Source: Halorubrum salipaludis | GTDB taxonomy: Archaea > Halobacteriota > Halobacteria > Halobacteriales > Haloferacaceae | DNA length: 64,000 bases | NCBI RefSeq assembly: GCF_002286985.1 | Contig: NZ_NSKC01000001.1 | Span: 1 to 64,000 of the forward strand | Direction of reading: 5' to 3' | Part shown: positions 1 to 8,943 of the stretch, piece after piece | Position numbering within the stretch: the stretch's first letter is position 1 | How the letters are laid out: each line of letters starts with the position of its first letter | Program-made: the position numbers and the translations under genes | Notes under the pieces: model-generated | The model's input: the letters and a program-made list of their open reading frames with translations, nothing else | Told to the model about the DNA's origin: nothing | The model's database searches: none

Positions 1-243
1 CTCGCCGTACTTGTCGCGGGCGCTCTCGCCCGCGTAGACGCGCATCCACGCGATCGACCGGCCCGTGGCCTCGGCGGCCGCGTCCAGTACCTTCTGGGCG
101 GCCGGTCCCACGTCCGACCCGATCCCGTCGCCGTAAATGATCGGGATAATCGGGTTCTCCGGCACCGTCAGCTCTCCCGTCTCCTCGTCCGCCAGCTCGA
201 TCGCCTCGCCGTCCGCAGGGACGTCGACCTTCTCGTAGCTCAT
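1..243 (-). CDS. icd: Isocitrate dehydrogenase (NADP), N-terminal 81 codons
   Basis: The gene reads leftward out of the window, so only its first 81 codons are present. The visible N-terminus (MSYEKVDVPADGE, then NPIIPIIYGDGIGSDV and VLDAAAEATGRS) matches the conserved start of haloarchaeal NADP-dependent isocitrate dehydrogenase. That enzyme converts isocitrate to 2-oxoglutarate in the TCA cycle. GDGIG is the family's substrate/cofactor-proximal glycine motif. The ATG at 241-243 lies about 30 nt from a TATA box (GATTTTTAT on the minus strand, 271-280), which fits a leaderless transcript. It is probably housekeeping, but it sits beside a carboxylate-oxidation island whose products could enter the same cycle. 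Confidence 0.93.
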   Translation of the reverse strand, partial: MSYEKVDVPADGEAIELADEETGELTVPENPIIPIIYGDGIGSDVGPAAQKVLDAAAEATGRSIAWMRVYAGESARDKYGE

Positions 244-397
244 GAACGTTCGGTGGGTCGCTTCGGGCCGATAAAAATCTGCCCGTTCGGGGTTCGACGA
301 GCCCGCTTCCGGTCGCCCGATCCGCCGTCTCCGTCGATCGAGCGTCTCCTCCGATTCGTCGAGCTCGTCGCTCTCGTGGGAGAGCCCGTCGACGCGA

Positions 398-1825
398 TCA
401 GTCGTCGGCCGATTGGGGCGGTGCCTCCGAGACGTACTCGGCCGCGGTGTCCGCAGAGACGCGGCCGTAGACCGCCGCGTTCGTCAGCCCGGACCCGCCG
501 GGGTAGTTGTCGTAGAACAGTCCGCCCGTGACGTTGCCGGCCGCGAACAGGCCGGGGATGACGCTGTCGGTGGTGTCCAGCACCTCGCCGTCCGGCGTGA
601 TCGCGACCCCGCCGAAGGCGAACGTCATGCCGCCGGTGACCGGATAGCCGGTGAACGGCGGCTCGTCGAGGGGAAGCGCCCAGTTCGACTTGGGCGGCTC
701 GACGCCGGTCGCCGCGTTCCCGTCTAAGGCGTCCGGGTCGTAGGTCGACGCGGCGTCGTCGGCGCACGCGTCGTTGTACGCCTCGACGGTCTCGACCGCC
801 CGTTCCGGGTTCTCGATGTCGAGCCGCCGCACCAGCGCCTCGATCGAGTCCGCGGTGATCGCGCGGGAGGGCCCCATGTGCGCCACGTCGTCGACGACCT
901 TCGAGTCGACGACGATGAACGCCTCGTGGTACGGCTGTTCGAAGATCCGGCGACCAAACTTCGCGTACGTGTGCGCCCGCGAGTCCTCGCCCTCGTCGAC
1001 GAACCGCTCGCCGTCGTGGTTGAGGATGAGCCCGTACTGATACCCGTCGATCCGGGTGATTCCCCCCTCGACGTCGGGCGAGCCGGCGTCGATGATCGCC
1101 ATGTGGGCGTCGCCCCACTCGCCGTCGGACTTCGCGCCGGCGTCCATCGCGGAGTCGATCACCTCGCCGGTGTTGTACCGGCTCCCGCGGACCTTCATGT
1201 TCCCGTAGCCGGGGCCGAAGTACCGCGTCCGCTTCTCCTTGCTGGAGCCGTAATCGCCGGCGGCGAGGACGACGGCGTCGGCCTCGAACCGAACCCGGCG
1301 CCCGTCGACGAACCCGGACACCCCGGAGACGGAGCCGTCGTCGGCCCTGATCACGTCCTGTACCATCGCGTCGTACCGCACCTCCCCGCCGAGCGACTCG
1401 TAGTGCTCGACCAGGTCGTCGATCATCGTTTCGCCGTCGAGCCAGACGCGCCCCGCCGTGTATCCGGGATGGGGCGCCTGATACTCCCAGTCGAGGCCCA
1501 TCTCGGTGAGCCACTCGAAGGTGTCCGCGGCCTCCTCGGTGACCGTGCGGGCCAACTCGTTGTCGGCCCGGTAGTTCGTCGTCTTCATCAGGTCCGAGTA
1601 GAAGTCCGCGGCGGTGTAGTCCTCGACGTTGAACTCGACGTCGAGGTCGATGTCCGCCGTCGGGATCCGGAACGATTCGGTGAAGCGCGTGTGACCGCCT
1701 CGATGCGCTTCCGGAGACTTCTCGAGAACGATCACGGACTGGTCGCGTTCCGCGAGACGGATCCCCGCGGCGAGCCCGGCGATCCCGCAGCCGACGACGA
1801 CCGCGTCGTACTGTTCGGTAGACAT
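398..1825 (-). CDS. FAD-dependent dehydrogenase, TcuA / fumarate-reductase flavoprotein type
   Basis: This 475-aa protein has an N-terminal dinucleotide-binding motif ([13 protein letters not shown], about residues 9-21), the acidic end of beta-2 (VLEKSPEA), a GGHTRFTESFR segment, and the C-terminal FAD contact GGLFYDNYPGGSG. These are hallmarks of the fumarate reductase/succinate dehydrogenase flavoprotein family, nearest to the tricarballylate dehydrogenase branch. Members oxidise or reduce a C-C bond next to carboxylates. The substrate cannot be read from sequence. It is clearly paralogous to the protein at 12606-14015. No membrane anchor or haem motif is seen, so it is probably a soluble cytoplasmic enzyme. 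A TATA-like GGTATAAATATCC (minus strand) near 1891-1905 suggests a transcript with a short leader. Confidence 0.9.
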   Translation of the reverse strand: MSTEQYDAVVVGCGIAGLAAGIRLAERDQSVIVLEKSPEAHRGGHTRFTESFRIPTADIDLDVEFNVEDYTAADFYSDLMKTTNYRADNELARTVTEEAADTFEWLTEMGLDWEYQAPHPGYTAGRVWLDGETMIDDLVEHYESLGGEVRYDAMVQDVIRADDGSVSGVSGFVDGRRVRFEADAVVLAAGDYGSSKEKRTRYFGPGYGNMKVRGSRYNTGEVIDSAMDAGAKSDGEWGDAHMAIIDAGSPDVEGGITRIDGYQYGLILNHDGERFVDEGEDSRAHTYAKFGRRIFEQPYHEAFIVVDSKVVDDVAHMGPSRAITADSIEALVRRLDIENPERAVETVEAYNDACADDAASTYDPDALDGNAATGVEPPKSNWALPLDEPPFTGYPVTGGMTFAFGGVAITPDGEVLDTTDSVIPGLFAAGNVTGGLFYDNYPGGSGLTNAAVYGRVSADTAAEYVSEAPPQSADD

Positions 1826-1927
1826 GGATCTCTGTGACCGTCTCCGACTGGACCGCGAACCGCCGAAACGATTCCGCCGAACATGTGAAGGGATATTTAT
1901 ACCGGACGGTGGCGTCCCGATCGGTCG

Positions 1928-1973
1928 GCGGGGGGTGCGGCGGGATCCGGCGGGGGGGTGCGGCGGGATCCGG
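1928..1973. repeat. Tandem duplication of a ~23-nt G-rich unit
   Basis: Two adjacent copies of a unit containing GGGGTGCGGCGGGATCCGG lie between the hydroxyacid dehydrogenase stop and the FAD dehydrogenase promoter. The copies differ by one G in the G-run. It is one of several short post-gene tandem duplications in the window. Confidence 0.7.
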
Positions 1974-1984
1974 CGCGTAGAGCG

Positions 1985-2998
1985 TCAGTTCTCCTCGGGG
2001 TCGGCGGCCGCGTCGGAGCGCGTTCCCTTGCGCGGGTCGATCGCGACGAACCGCTCCGGGAGGGTGTCGCCGTCGAGGAACGCGAACGCACACTCCACGA
2101 GCGTCTCGATGATCGCCGAGCGCGCTCGGACCGACGACGCCGCGATGTGCGGCGTCGTCACGACGTTCTCGAAGTCGTGCAGCGGGGAGTCGGCCGGCAG
2201 CGGCTCGGTCTCGAACACGTCGAGGCCGGCACCGCCGATCGTCCCGGCCGCGAGCGCGTCGACGAGCGCCCCGGTGTCGACGATCGGTCCGCGGGCCGTG
2301 TTCACCAGCACGGCGTCGTCGTCCATCGCCGCGAGGGCCCGTTCGTCTATCATCCCCCGCGTCTCGGGAGTGTGCTCGGCGGTGACCACCACGGCATCGG
2401 GCTCCGAGAGCACGGTCTCGAAGTCGGTGAGCGTCGCGCCGGTGACCTGCGTGTCGATGTCGTGGACGTACGGGTCGTGGGCGTACACGTCGACGTTGAA
2501 CCCGTCGAGAAGCCCCGCGAGCCGGGACCCGACGTTGCCGAAGCCCACGATGCCGACGGACGTGCCGGCGACCGCGCTGGCGTTCGGCACCTCGTCGCGC
2601 CACTTCCCGGCCTCCAGCGCGCGCTGACCGATCAGGACGTTCCGCTTGACCGCCAGCAGCAGCGTCAGCGCGTGCTCGGCGACCGAGAGCGCGTTCATCC
2701 CCGGGGTGTACACGACCGTCACGCCCTCGTCCGCGGCGGCGTCGAGGTCGATCGTGTCGATCCCCGTCCCGATCTTCGCCACCAGCCGCAGCGAGTCGGC
2801 GTTCTCGAGCACCCGTCGCGTGACCGGGAGCCGGGACGTGGTAAAGAGGATCTCGACGCCGTCGAGCGCCTCGATCAGCGCCTCCTCGGTCGGCTCGACG
2901 CCGACTTCGAGCGCGAGGACATCGCCGACCTCGCGCTCGAGCACGTCTCGCGGCTTCACGTCCTGATCGACGAGCGCTCGCGGCGCTCCGCCGGTCAT
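1985..2998 (-). CDS. D-isomer-specific 2-hydroxyacid dehydrogenase (NAD)
   Basis: This 337-aa protein is of the D-3-phosphoglycerate / D-2-hydroxyacid dehydrogenase family, which reversibly oxidises a D-2-hydroxy acid to a 2-keto acid with NAD(P). The Rossmann motif GFGNVGS is near residues 152-158. The catalytic Arg is in NTARGPIVD and the catalytic His in TTPHIAASS, with the Glu in between in the usual order. The start is ATG 2998 because it overlaps the upstream uspA stop as ATGA; a start at 3034 would overlap uspA much further. It forms a two-gene operon with uspA, driven by the TATA box at 3461-3470. Its place in the carboxylate island suggests it handles a hydroxy-acid intermediate. It lacks the C-terminal ACT extension of true SerA, so serine synthesis is unlikely. 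Confidence 0.92.
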   Translation of the reverse strand: MTGGAPRALVDQDVKPRDVLEREVGDVLALEVGVEPTEEALIEALDGVEILFTTSRLPVTRRVLENADSLRLVAKIGTGIDTIDLDAAADEGVTVVYTPGMNALSVAEHALTLLLAVKRNVLIGQRALEAGKWRDEVPNASAVAGTSVGIVGFGNVGSRLAGLLDGFNVDVYAHDPYVHDIDTQVTGATLTDFETVLSEPDAVVVTAEHTPETRGMIDERALAAMDDDAVLVNTARGPIVDTGALVDALAAGTIGGAGLDVFETEPLPADSPLHDFENVVTTPHIAASSVRARSAIIETLVECAFAFLDGDTLPERFVAIDPRKGTRSDAAADPEEN

Positions 2999-3432
2999 TT
3001 CTCGTCCGGCCGAACGTGGGTGACGACCGGACACTCCGCGTTCAACAGCACGTCCTGAGTGACGCTGCCGAACAGTGCTTTGCCGACCGCGGACCGACGG
3101 CGACCGCCGACGCAGATGTAGCTGGCGTCCTGCTCGTTCGCGTACCGGACGAGCTCGTCGCCGGCGTCGCCGACGAGGCCGACGGCCTCGAAGTCGTCGG
3201 TCGTGCGGCTCGCGACCTCGTCGGCCGTCTCCTCGGCGAACGCCCGAACGTCGTCGACGGGGACGGTCTTGCCCGTGTCGCTGAGGCTGTCCTGTTCGAG
3301 ATCGCGGAACGCGGACTGGCTCAGCACGTGGACGACGTGGAGGTCCTCACCGAACGCGTCGGCGTGTTTCCGTCCCTCGATCACGGCGTTGCTCTCCCGG
3401 TCGAGCCGTTCGACTCCAGCGACGATTGTCAT
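2995..3432 (-). CDS. Universal stress protein, UspA family
   Basis: This 145-aa single-domain UspA protein carries the C-terminal nucleotide-binding signature (GGRRRSAVGKALFGSVTQ, then CPVVTHV), which indicates an ATP-binding type. The start is set at ATG 3430-3432, where MTIVAGVERLDRES begins the fold. An upstream in-frame start exists, but the TATA box at 3461-3470 is placed for a leaderless start at 3432. It is the first gene of an operon with the hydroxyacid dehydrogenase. Haloarchaea often pair Usp proteins with transporters or metabolic genes; a specific role here is not evident. Confidence 0.9.
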   Translation of the reverse strand: MTIVAGVERLDRESNAVIEGRKHADAFGEDLHVVHVLSQSAFRDLEQDSLSDTGKTVPVDDVRAFAEETADEVASRTTDDFEAVGLVGDAGDELVRYANEQDASYICVGGRRRSAVGKALFGSVTQDVLLNAECPVVTHVRPDEK

Positions 3433-3460
3433 GGTTGCCAATCCATGCGTGACGAGCACC

Positions 3461-3470
3461 CTTATAGTTT
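3461..3470 (-). promoter_or_regulatory. TATA box for the uspA operon
   Basis: The minus strand reads AAACTATAAG about 30 nt upstream of the ATG at 3432. This is the spacing of an archaeal TATA box serving a leaderless transcript. It lies in the 136-nt divergent region between uspA and the DASS transporter. Confidence 0.65.
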
Positions 3471-3568
3471 TCAGTGGATCCCGGCCGCCGCCGGGCTCAC
3501 GTGTTGCTCACCGTCGAGTTTGCTTGCTCCGTCGCGTTTTTGAGGTGTACCCGCGTTGGTTGGGAGAC

Positions 3569-5098
3569 ATGCCTGCCTCCAAGGGCGGATCGCGCGCGTC
3601 CATCGCCGGTTTGTCGCTCCCGAGCTTCGCCGTCGCGGGGATCTGGGTCTCGATCGCCGTGCTCGTTGGCGGCGCCCTCGCGCCGCCGCTCGGCGGTCTC
3701 GAGCGAGAGATGCAGCTCGTGCTCGCCGTCTTCCTCTTCGCGCTCGTGTTGTGGCTGACCGAAGCCGTCCCCTACGTGGTGTCGAGCACGGCCGCGTCGG
3801 TCCTGCTGTTCGCTCTCGACCTCGTCCCGACGTTCGGTGACGCGGTCAGCGGGTTCGCCTCGACGCTCGTGTTCTTCCTGCTGCTGCTGTTGCTCCTCGG
3901 CGGGGCGATCTCCGAGGTCGGACTGGGGAAGGTCGTCGCCGGGCGGATGCTCTCGACCCGGAGCACACCGCGGACGAGCGTTCGCTCGCTCGCGGCCCAC
4001 ATGTTCGGGCTCTCGCTTTTGATGCCGTCGGCGGTCGCTCGGACCGTGACGTTCATCCCCGTCGTCAACCGGATGACGGACGCGTACGGGCTTCCGGACG
4101 ACGGGACGTTCCGCAAGGCCTGCTTCATCGTGCTCGGCCACATCAACCCGATCGGGTCGATGATGCTGATGACCGGCGGGGGGATGGCGATCATCACCTC
4201 ACAGCTGATCAACGAGTCCGTCCGGACGGTCACCTGGGTCCAGTGGGCCGTGTACATGATCCCGCCGATGATCCTCCTGTTCTGGCTGTCGACGGTCAGC
4301 GCGCTCGTCGTGTACGGCGTCGACGACGACCTGACGCTCGAGTCGAACGGCTCCGACGGGGACGCCGGAAACGGGGAGCACGCGGAACGCGACGGCGATG
4401 ACGCGCTCAACGCGACCGGAGGCGATGACGCGCTCGACGCGAACGGGATCGGCGATCGGAGCGGCGGCGGAGTCACGCTGACGCGGGATCAGCGGATCGT
4501 CAGCGTCGTCATGCTCGGCGCGGTGGTGGCGTGGATCGCCGGCTCCTTCGTCGGGCTTCCGACCATCGTCCCGGCGGCCGCGGCGGTCGCGGTCCTCTCG
4601 GTCCCGGGCGTGGGCATCGTCGACCGGGACCTGATCGCCGACGTCAGCTGGGGCATCCTCTTCCTCATCGGCGCGATGTTCTCCATCCTCGACGCGATGG
4701 AGACGACCGGAACGCTCGATTACGTCGTCGAGACGCTCATCGAGGTTGTCCCGTTCGCGGCGATGGCGCCCTGGCTGGTGATCGGGACCCTCCTCGCGCT
4801 CGCCGTCTTCATCCGCTCGTGGTTCTCGACGGCGTCGGCCGCGATCGTGGTCGCCCTGCCGATCATCATGGAGTTCGCGACCGTCCTCGGCCTCAACCGG
4901 CTCTACCTGGCGCTGTCGGTGCTGATCGCCGTCGGCTCGACGACCTTCTTCCCGTTCAACACGACCTCGGTGCTGCTCTCGTACGACAAGGGACCGCTGG
5001 GGCTCCGGGAGGTGCTCGTCTTCGGGCTCGTGACGATGGTCCACGGCGTCGTCGTGATCGCGCTGTCGTGGCTCTTCTACTGGCCGCTCGTCGTGTGA
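3569..5098 (+). CDS. DASS/SLC13-family carboxylate or sulfate transporter
   Basis: This 509-aa polytopic membrane protein of the divalent anion:sodium symporter (DASS, CitT/SLC13) family has two homologous halves of hydrophobic helices. Family elements include LWLTEAVPYVV, the MLMTGGGMA region and SSTFFPFNTT-like sequence near the C-terminus (GSTTFFPFNTTSVLL). Members take up succinate, malate, citrate or sulfate with sodium. Between the halves, about residues 262-297, is a hydrophilic Asp/Asn/Gly-rich loop (repeats of GDDALNA / GDDALDA) that looks haloarchaea-specific. The start at 3569 is chosen because the family begins there and longer reading enters the uspA gene on the other strand. It is divergent from the uspA/hydroxyacid dehydrogenase operon, which suggests shared control. 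Confidence 0.9.
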   Translation: MPASKGGSRASIAGLSLPSFAVAGIWVSIAVLVGGALAPPLGGLEREMQLVLAVFLFALVLWLTEAVPYVVSSTAASVLLFALDLVPTFGDAVSGFASTLVFFLLLLLLLGGAISEVGLGKVVAGRMLSTRSTPRTSVRSLAAHMFGLSLLMPSAVARTVTFIPVVNRMTDAYGLPDDGTFRKACFIVLGHINPIGSMMLMTGGGMAIITSQLINESVRTVTWVQWAVYMIPPMILLFWLSTVSALVVYGVDDDLTLESNGSDGDAGNGEHAERDGDDALNATGGDDALDANGIGDRSGGGVTLTRDQRIVSVVMLGAVVAWIAGSFVGLPTIVPAAAAVAVLSVPGVGIVDRDLIADVSWGILFLIGAMFSILDAMETTGTLDYVVETLIEVVPFAAMAPWLVIGTLLALAVFIRSWFSTASAAIVVALPIIMEFATVLGLNRLYLALSVLIAVGSTTFFPFNTTSVLLSYDKGPLGLREVLVFGLVTMVHGVVVIALSWLFYWPLVV

Positions 5099-5538
5099 CG
5101 TTCGCCTCGGGGCGGCACCGTAGGCGGCCCTCCCTCCGGTCGGATCGGTAGACGGACCGAGACCCCGGAGCCCATCGCGTTCTCGCGTGGGTTCGAGACC
5201 GTCGGGTCAGCGGTGGCTCCGAGCGGACACCAGAGCGATCGGCGAACGCGACTGGAAGAACGACTCGGACGGGACACGAACGGGGTGCACACTGCGGTCG
5301 TCGACAGCGTCGACACGCCGATCCCCTGACGGATGGCACAGACGGACCGTCGGGATCGGCGGCGGAACGCTCCCCCGCACGCCGTCCGGAACCGCCACGA
5401 TCCGGGCGAGCGGATCGCGAGAGCCGGTCGAGAAGCGCGTCTGATAACGGAGAAGGGTGTGACGAAGAACCGCGTCCAGACCGGAGAAGGGCGGTGACGA
5501 AGAGGTGCGGCGGAACGCGAAACGCGCCCGAACCGCGG
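5099..5538. other. Intergenic region, 440 nt, no convincing gene
   Basis: This lies between the 3' ends of two convergent genes. Open frames here (for example 5187-5444) show no family features or promoter and have arginine-rich out-of-frame composition. The only structure I see is an imperfect direct repeat: CGGAGAAGGG followed by GTGACGAAGA, at 5448-5468 and again at 5482-5503. Confidence 0.6.
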
Positions 5539-7029
5539 CTAGCCGAGCCGCCGTTCGAGCGCGGGCTTGACGTACGGTCCGAGGAGGATCACGAGGATCC
5601 CCGCCGTGATGAGCAGCGACAGCGGCTTGGTCACGAAGATGTCGTAGGAGCCGCCGGATATCTGCAGCGACCGCATGAGGTTCTCCTCGGCGATCGGCCC
5701 CAGAACGACCCCGAGCACGAACGCGATGATCGAGTAGTTCTTCCGGACCATGATGTACCCGAGGAACCCGAGGACGAGGACGGTGATCACGTCGACCCAG
5801 TTGGACCGGAGGGTGTAGCCGCCGACCATCGATAACACGAGGATCAGCGGGATGATGACGTGGGTGTCGACCTGGGTGAGCTTCGCCAGGCGCGTCACGA
5901 CGAGCACGCCGATCAGGACGATGAAGATGTTACCGACCAGCAGCGCGATCAGGAACGCGTACGTGATGTGGAGGTCGGCCTCGAACAGCTGCGGACCGGG
6001 GCGCAGCCCGTGCATCAGCAGGCCGCCGAGCAGCACGGCGGTCGAGCCGCTGCCGGGGATCCCGAACGAGATGGTCGGGATCAGCGACCCGCCGATGGTG
6101 CCGTTGTTCGACGCCTCGCTGGAGATGACGCCGAGGGGCTCGCCGTTGCCGAACAGGCCGGGGTTGTCGGAGCTCCGCATCGCCTCGCCGTACGCGAGGA
6201 AGTTCGAGACGGTCGCGCCGGCGCCCGGAATCGCGCCGATGAACATCCCGATGTAGCCGGATTTGATGATTTGCCACGGGTGCGAGAGCGTCTCGCGAAC
6301 GCCGGAGAGCGTGTTTCCGGACAGGTCGATCTCGGCGTCGGCGATCCCGCCCTCCTGGCCGGCGAGCTTCAGCATTTCCGCGACCGCGAACATCCCGATG
6401 AGCGCCGCGATGAAGTCGATCCCGTCGTAGAGCCCGAGGCTCCCGAAGGTGTACCGGAGCTCCGGGGAGTTCGGAGCGATGCCGACGGTCGTGATCAGCA
6501 GGCCGGCCGCGCCGGCGACGAGCCCCTTGACCATGGACCCCTCGGCGACGATGGTGATCATCGAGAGCCCGAGGATGGCCATCAGGAAGTACTCTGGCGA
6601 GCCGAACAGCAGCACGACCTCGATCAGGATCGGCGAGATGAGAAGCAGCGTGAGCACCGAGAGGAACCCGGCGGTCGCGGACGCGGTCGCGGACATCGAG
6701 AGCGCGTCGACCGCGCGGCCCTGTTTCGCCATCGGATACCCGTCGAACGTCGTCGCGGCCGCTCCGCCCGTCCCCGGGACGTTCACGAGGATGGCGGAGA
6801 TGCTGCCGCCGTACATCGCGCCGCTGTACATGCTGACGAGGAGGATGATCGCGTTGATCGGCCCCAGCGGAAGCGTCAGGGGCAAAACGATCGCCATCCC
6901 GAGGGAAGAGCCGATCCCCGGGAGCGCGCCGCCGATCATGCCGAGCGTCAGCCCAATCACTACCCAGATCGGCGTGGGCCAGCTGAAGACGATCGAGAGC
7001 GCCTCCGAGAAGGCGGCGAGCGCCGCCAT
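5539..7029 (-). CDS. tctA: Tripartite tricarboxylate transporter, large membrane subunit TctA
   Basis: This 496-aa, roughly 12-helix TctA (DUF112) protein forms the transport channel of the tripartite tricarboxylate transporter. The two diagnostic glycine-rich motifs are present: GALPGIGSSLGMA near residues 34-46, and YGGSISAILVNVPGTGG followed by FDGYPMAKQGRA near residues 73-107. Its ATG (7027-7029) abuts the tctB stop directly (TAGATG), so the two are translationally coupled. With TctB and the binding protein TctC it would take up a di- or tricarboxylate driven by ion gradient. The substrate is not determined by sequence. Confidence 0.96.
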   Translation of the reverse strand: MAALAAFSEALSIVFSWPTPIWVVIGLTLGMIGGALPGIGSSLGMAIVLPLTLPLGPINAIILLVSMYSGAMYGGSISAILVNVPGTGGAAATTFDGYPMAKQGRAVDALSMSATASATAGFLSVLTLLLISPILIEVVLLFGSPEYFLMAILGLSMITIVAEGSMVKGLVAGAAGLLITTVGIAPNSPELRYTFGSLGLYDGIDFIAALIGMFAVAEMLKLAGQEGGIADAEIDLSGNTLSGVRETLSHPWQIIKSGYIGMFIGAIPGAGATVSNFLAYGEAMRSSDNPGLFGNGEPLGVISSEASNNGTIGGSLIPTISFGIPGSGSTAVLLGGLLMHGLRPGPQLFEADLHITYAFLIALLVGNIFIVLIGVLVVTRLAKLTQVDTHVIIPLILVLSMVGGYTLRSNWVDVITVLVLGFLGYIMVRKNYSIIAFVLGVVLGPIAEENLMRSLQISGGSYDIFVTKPLSLLITAGILVILLGPYVKPALERRLG

Positions 7030-7647
7030 CTAGAACACCCCGCTCGTGACGAGCAGTTGACCGCGGTCGAGCGGGACGCCGAGCACCGACATGAATCCGT
7101 ACGCGATCGCGAACCCGACGACGGCGAGCACCGCCGTGAGGTACCGGGGGAGCTTGAACCAGTAGCCGTACACGGCGACGAAGATCGGCGTCGCCCAGAG
7201 GATGCCGATCGCGAAGCCGAGCGCGGCGTATCCGGTCGCGATGAGGCCGGTGAACACCGAGTCGTGGATCGGGCGTCCGACGGTGGACAGCTCGTTCCGG
7301 TCCGCGTCGGGCTCCGTCGCGCCGGATTCCGTCGCGTCGTCTCCCGACTGTTGGCGCCCTTCGACCTCCTGTTGCCGCTTCTCGAACTCCTCGTCGGCCT
7401 CGAAGACGCCCGCCGACTCCTCCACGGCGGCGCGGAGCGGCCCCGGGAGGTACTTCGAGAAGAACAGCAGGAGCGCACCGACGAACACGACCGATCCCGT
7501 CAGCCGCGGGAACCGCGCGGCTGAGCTGATGTCGAACCGGAACGTTTCGGCGAGCGCGAGACCGGATCCGAGAATGAGGACGATCAGGAGGAACCGCTCC
7601 TGATCGAACCGCTCGGACAGTCGTCGGTACAGCGATTTACTTGACAT
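7030..7647 (-). CDS. tctB: Tripartite tricarboxylate transporter, small membrane subunit TctB
   Basis: This 205-aa TctB protein has four predicted hydrophobic helices in two pairs, separated by a long acidic cytoplasmic segment (about residues 75-120, rich in E, Q and D). The segment is longer than in bacterial TctB (about 150 aa in total), as is common in haloarchaea. It is the first gene of the tctBA pair and has its own TATA box (7674-7683) about 27 nt upstream of ATG 7647. It can therefore be transcribed separately from the binding-protein gene that precedes it. Confidence 0.92.
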   Translation of the reverse strand: MSSKSLYRRLSERFDQERFLLIVLILGSGLALAETFRFDISSAARFPRLTGSVVFVGALLLFFSKYLPGPLRAAVEESAGVFEADEEFEKRQQEVEGRQQSGDDATESGATEPDADRNELSTVGRPIHDSVFTGLIATGYAALGFAIGILWATPIFVAVYGYWFKLPRYLTAVLAVVGFAIAYGFMSVLGVPLDRGQLLVTSGVF

Positions 7648-7673
7648 GCTTGCGTGGTACTGGAGCGTGGGTG

Positions 7674-7683
7674 ATATTAATAC
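7674..7683 (-). promoter_or_regulatory. TATA box for tctBA
   Basis: The minus strand reads TGTATTAATATCAC, centred about 30 nt before the tctB ATG, inside the 96-nt gap after tctC. The position implies a leaderless tctBA transcript independent of tctC, so binding protein and channel can be made in different amounts. Confidence 0.65.
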
Positions 7684-7743
7684 ACATGGTCTCGACTGGT
7701 GGTGTGGCGGACGACAACTCCGCGGCGGGAAAGCGAGGGAGGT

Positions 7744-8775
7744 CTACTCGTCCGCGGCCTCGCGGACCGCTTCGAGGTCGACCTGTTCGGGGATCTGTTC
7801 GAACGCGTCGGCGACCGCCTGGGACGCGCTCTCGGGCCCGCCGTACTCGACGACGTTGCCGGTCTCTTCGGACCAGCTCTGCACCTCGTCCGCCTGAAGG
7901 GCGGCTTCGAGGGCCTCGGTCAGCACCTGGATCTGGTCCTCGGAGGTCCCCTCCGGAGCGAAGATGCCGCGAACGAGCTGCCCGAGGAAGTCGATGTTGT
8001 CGTATCCGAGTTCCGTGGTGCTCGGAACGTCCGGGAAGACCTCAGACCCCTGGCTCGACAGACACGCGATCACGTCGAGGCGGTCGTCCTCGACCGCGCC
8101 GGCGGCGCCGGTGTCGGTGGCGATCGCGGCCGGCACCTCGTCGGAGATGGTCGCCTGTACCGCCGGGCCGGTCCCGTCGTAGCCGACGTACCGGTCCCAC
8201 TGGAAGTCGTAGCTGTCGTTCCCCTGCATCAGGAGGGCGAGCACGTGGTCGACGCCCCCGCGCTCCTTGCCCGAGAAGATCTCCAGTTCACCGTCGGCGT
8301 ACCGGCTCAGCAAGTCGTCGAAGTCCTCGATCTCGTAGCTGGGGTTGGCGACGACGACGAACGGCGTCCGGGCGTACGTCCCGACGCCCTCGAGTTCGGT
8401 CATGTCGTACTCCGGCGGGTTGACCATGGCCGAGACCGGGGTCGACGGCGGGTTGAACCCCCCGATCGTGTAGCCGTCGGGGTCGGCGTTGTACAGCTGG
8501 CCGGTGCCGCGGAGCGACGCCGCGCCGGGGACGTTCTCGATCGCGATGTTGGTCCCGAGCTCGTCCGCCATGTGGCTGATGAACTGGCGCGCGTACGTGT
8601 CGGTCCCGCCGCCCTCCGAGAAGGGGATGATGTACGTGATGTCCCCGTCGGGGTACTCGCCGTCGCCCCCACCGGAACAGCCCGCGAGGCCGGTCATCGC
8701 CGCTGCGGACGCGGCGCCGGCGTACTTGACGTAGTCTCGACGTGACACAGACGATCGATCGTGATTGTCTCCCAT
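7744..8775 (-). CDS. tctC: Tripartite tricarboxylate transporter substrate-binding lipoprotein TctC
   Basis: This 343-aa protein has a Tat signal (SRRDYVKYAG) followed by a lipobox (LAGC, Cys about 33) and a Ser/Gly/Asp linker. It is therefore a lipid-anchored extracellular binding protein, as usual for haloarchaea. The mature part follows the TctC/Bug family: the opening ITYIIPFSEGGGTDTYAR contacts the ligand carboxylate and is followed by ENVPGAASLRGT. Bug proteins bind carboxylates and some aromatic acids such as nicotinate, so the ligand stays open. A weak TATA-like stretch (TTCAAATAGG, minus strand) lies near 8800-8810. The order is tctC, tctB, tctA on one strand. Confidence 0.95.
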   Translation of the reverse strand: MGDNHDRSSVSRRDYVKYAGAASAAAMTGLAGCSGGGDGEYPDGDITYIIPFSEGGGTDTYARQFISHMADELGTNIAIENVPGAASLRGTGQLYNADPDGYTIGGFNPPSTPVSAMVNPPEYDMTELEGVGTYARTPFVVVANPSYEIEDFDDLLSRYADGELEIFSGKERGGVDHVLALLMQGNDSYDFQWDRYVGYDGTGPAVQATISDEVPAAIATDTGAAGAVEDDRLDVIACLSSQGSEVFPDVPSTTELGYDNIDFLGQLVRGIFAPEGTSEDQIQVLTEALEAALQADEVQSWSEETGNVVEYGGPESASQAVADAFEQIPEQVDLEAVREAADE

Positions 8776-8943
8776 ACAACCGATATGAACGTCGGACCCC
8801 TATTTGAATCTTCCGGTACACGAGGCCCGTGGGAAATCGAGTTTATTTACGAACTCGTCGTGAGGGGGCTAGAATATCCCACATCGAGGATTAAAAGCCG
8901 CGTATCGTCGGAGAAGTGCGTTTCTTACAAAAACACGGGAGAA

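Noticed and set aside
240-2603. Very long minus-strand frame (787 codons) across the first dehydrogenases
   Set aside because: It is Arg/Gly/Pro-rich shadow sequence out of frame with two well-supported genes; GC-rich DNA leaves many long open frames.
5187-5444. 85-codon frame in the 440-nt gap after the DASS gene
   Set aside because: It has no TATA box, low-quality composition, and competing frames of equal length on the other strand.
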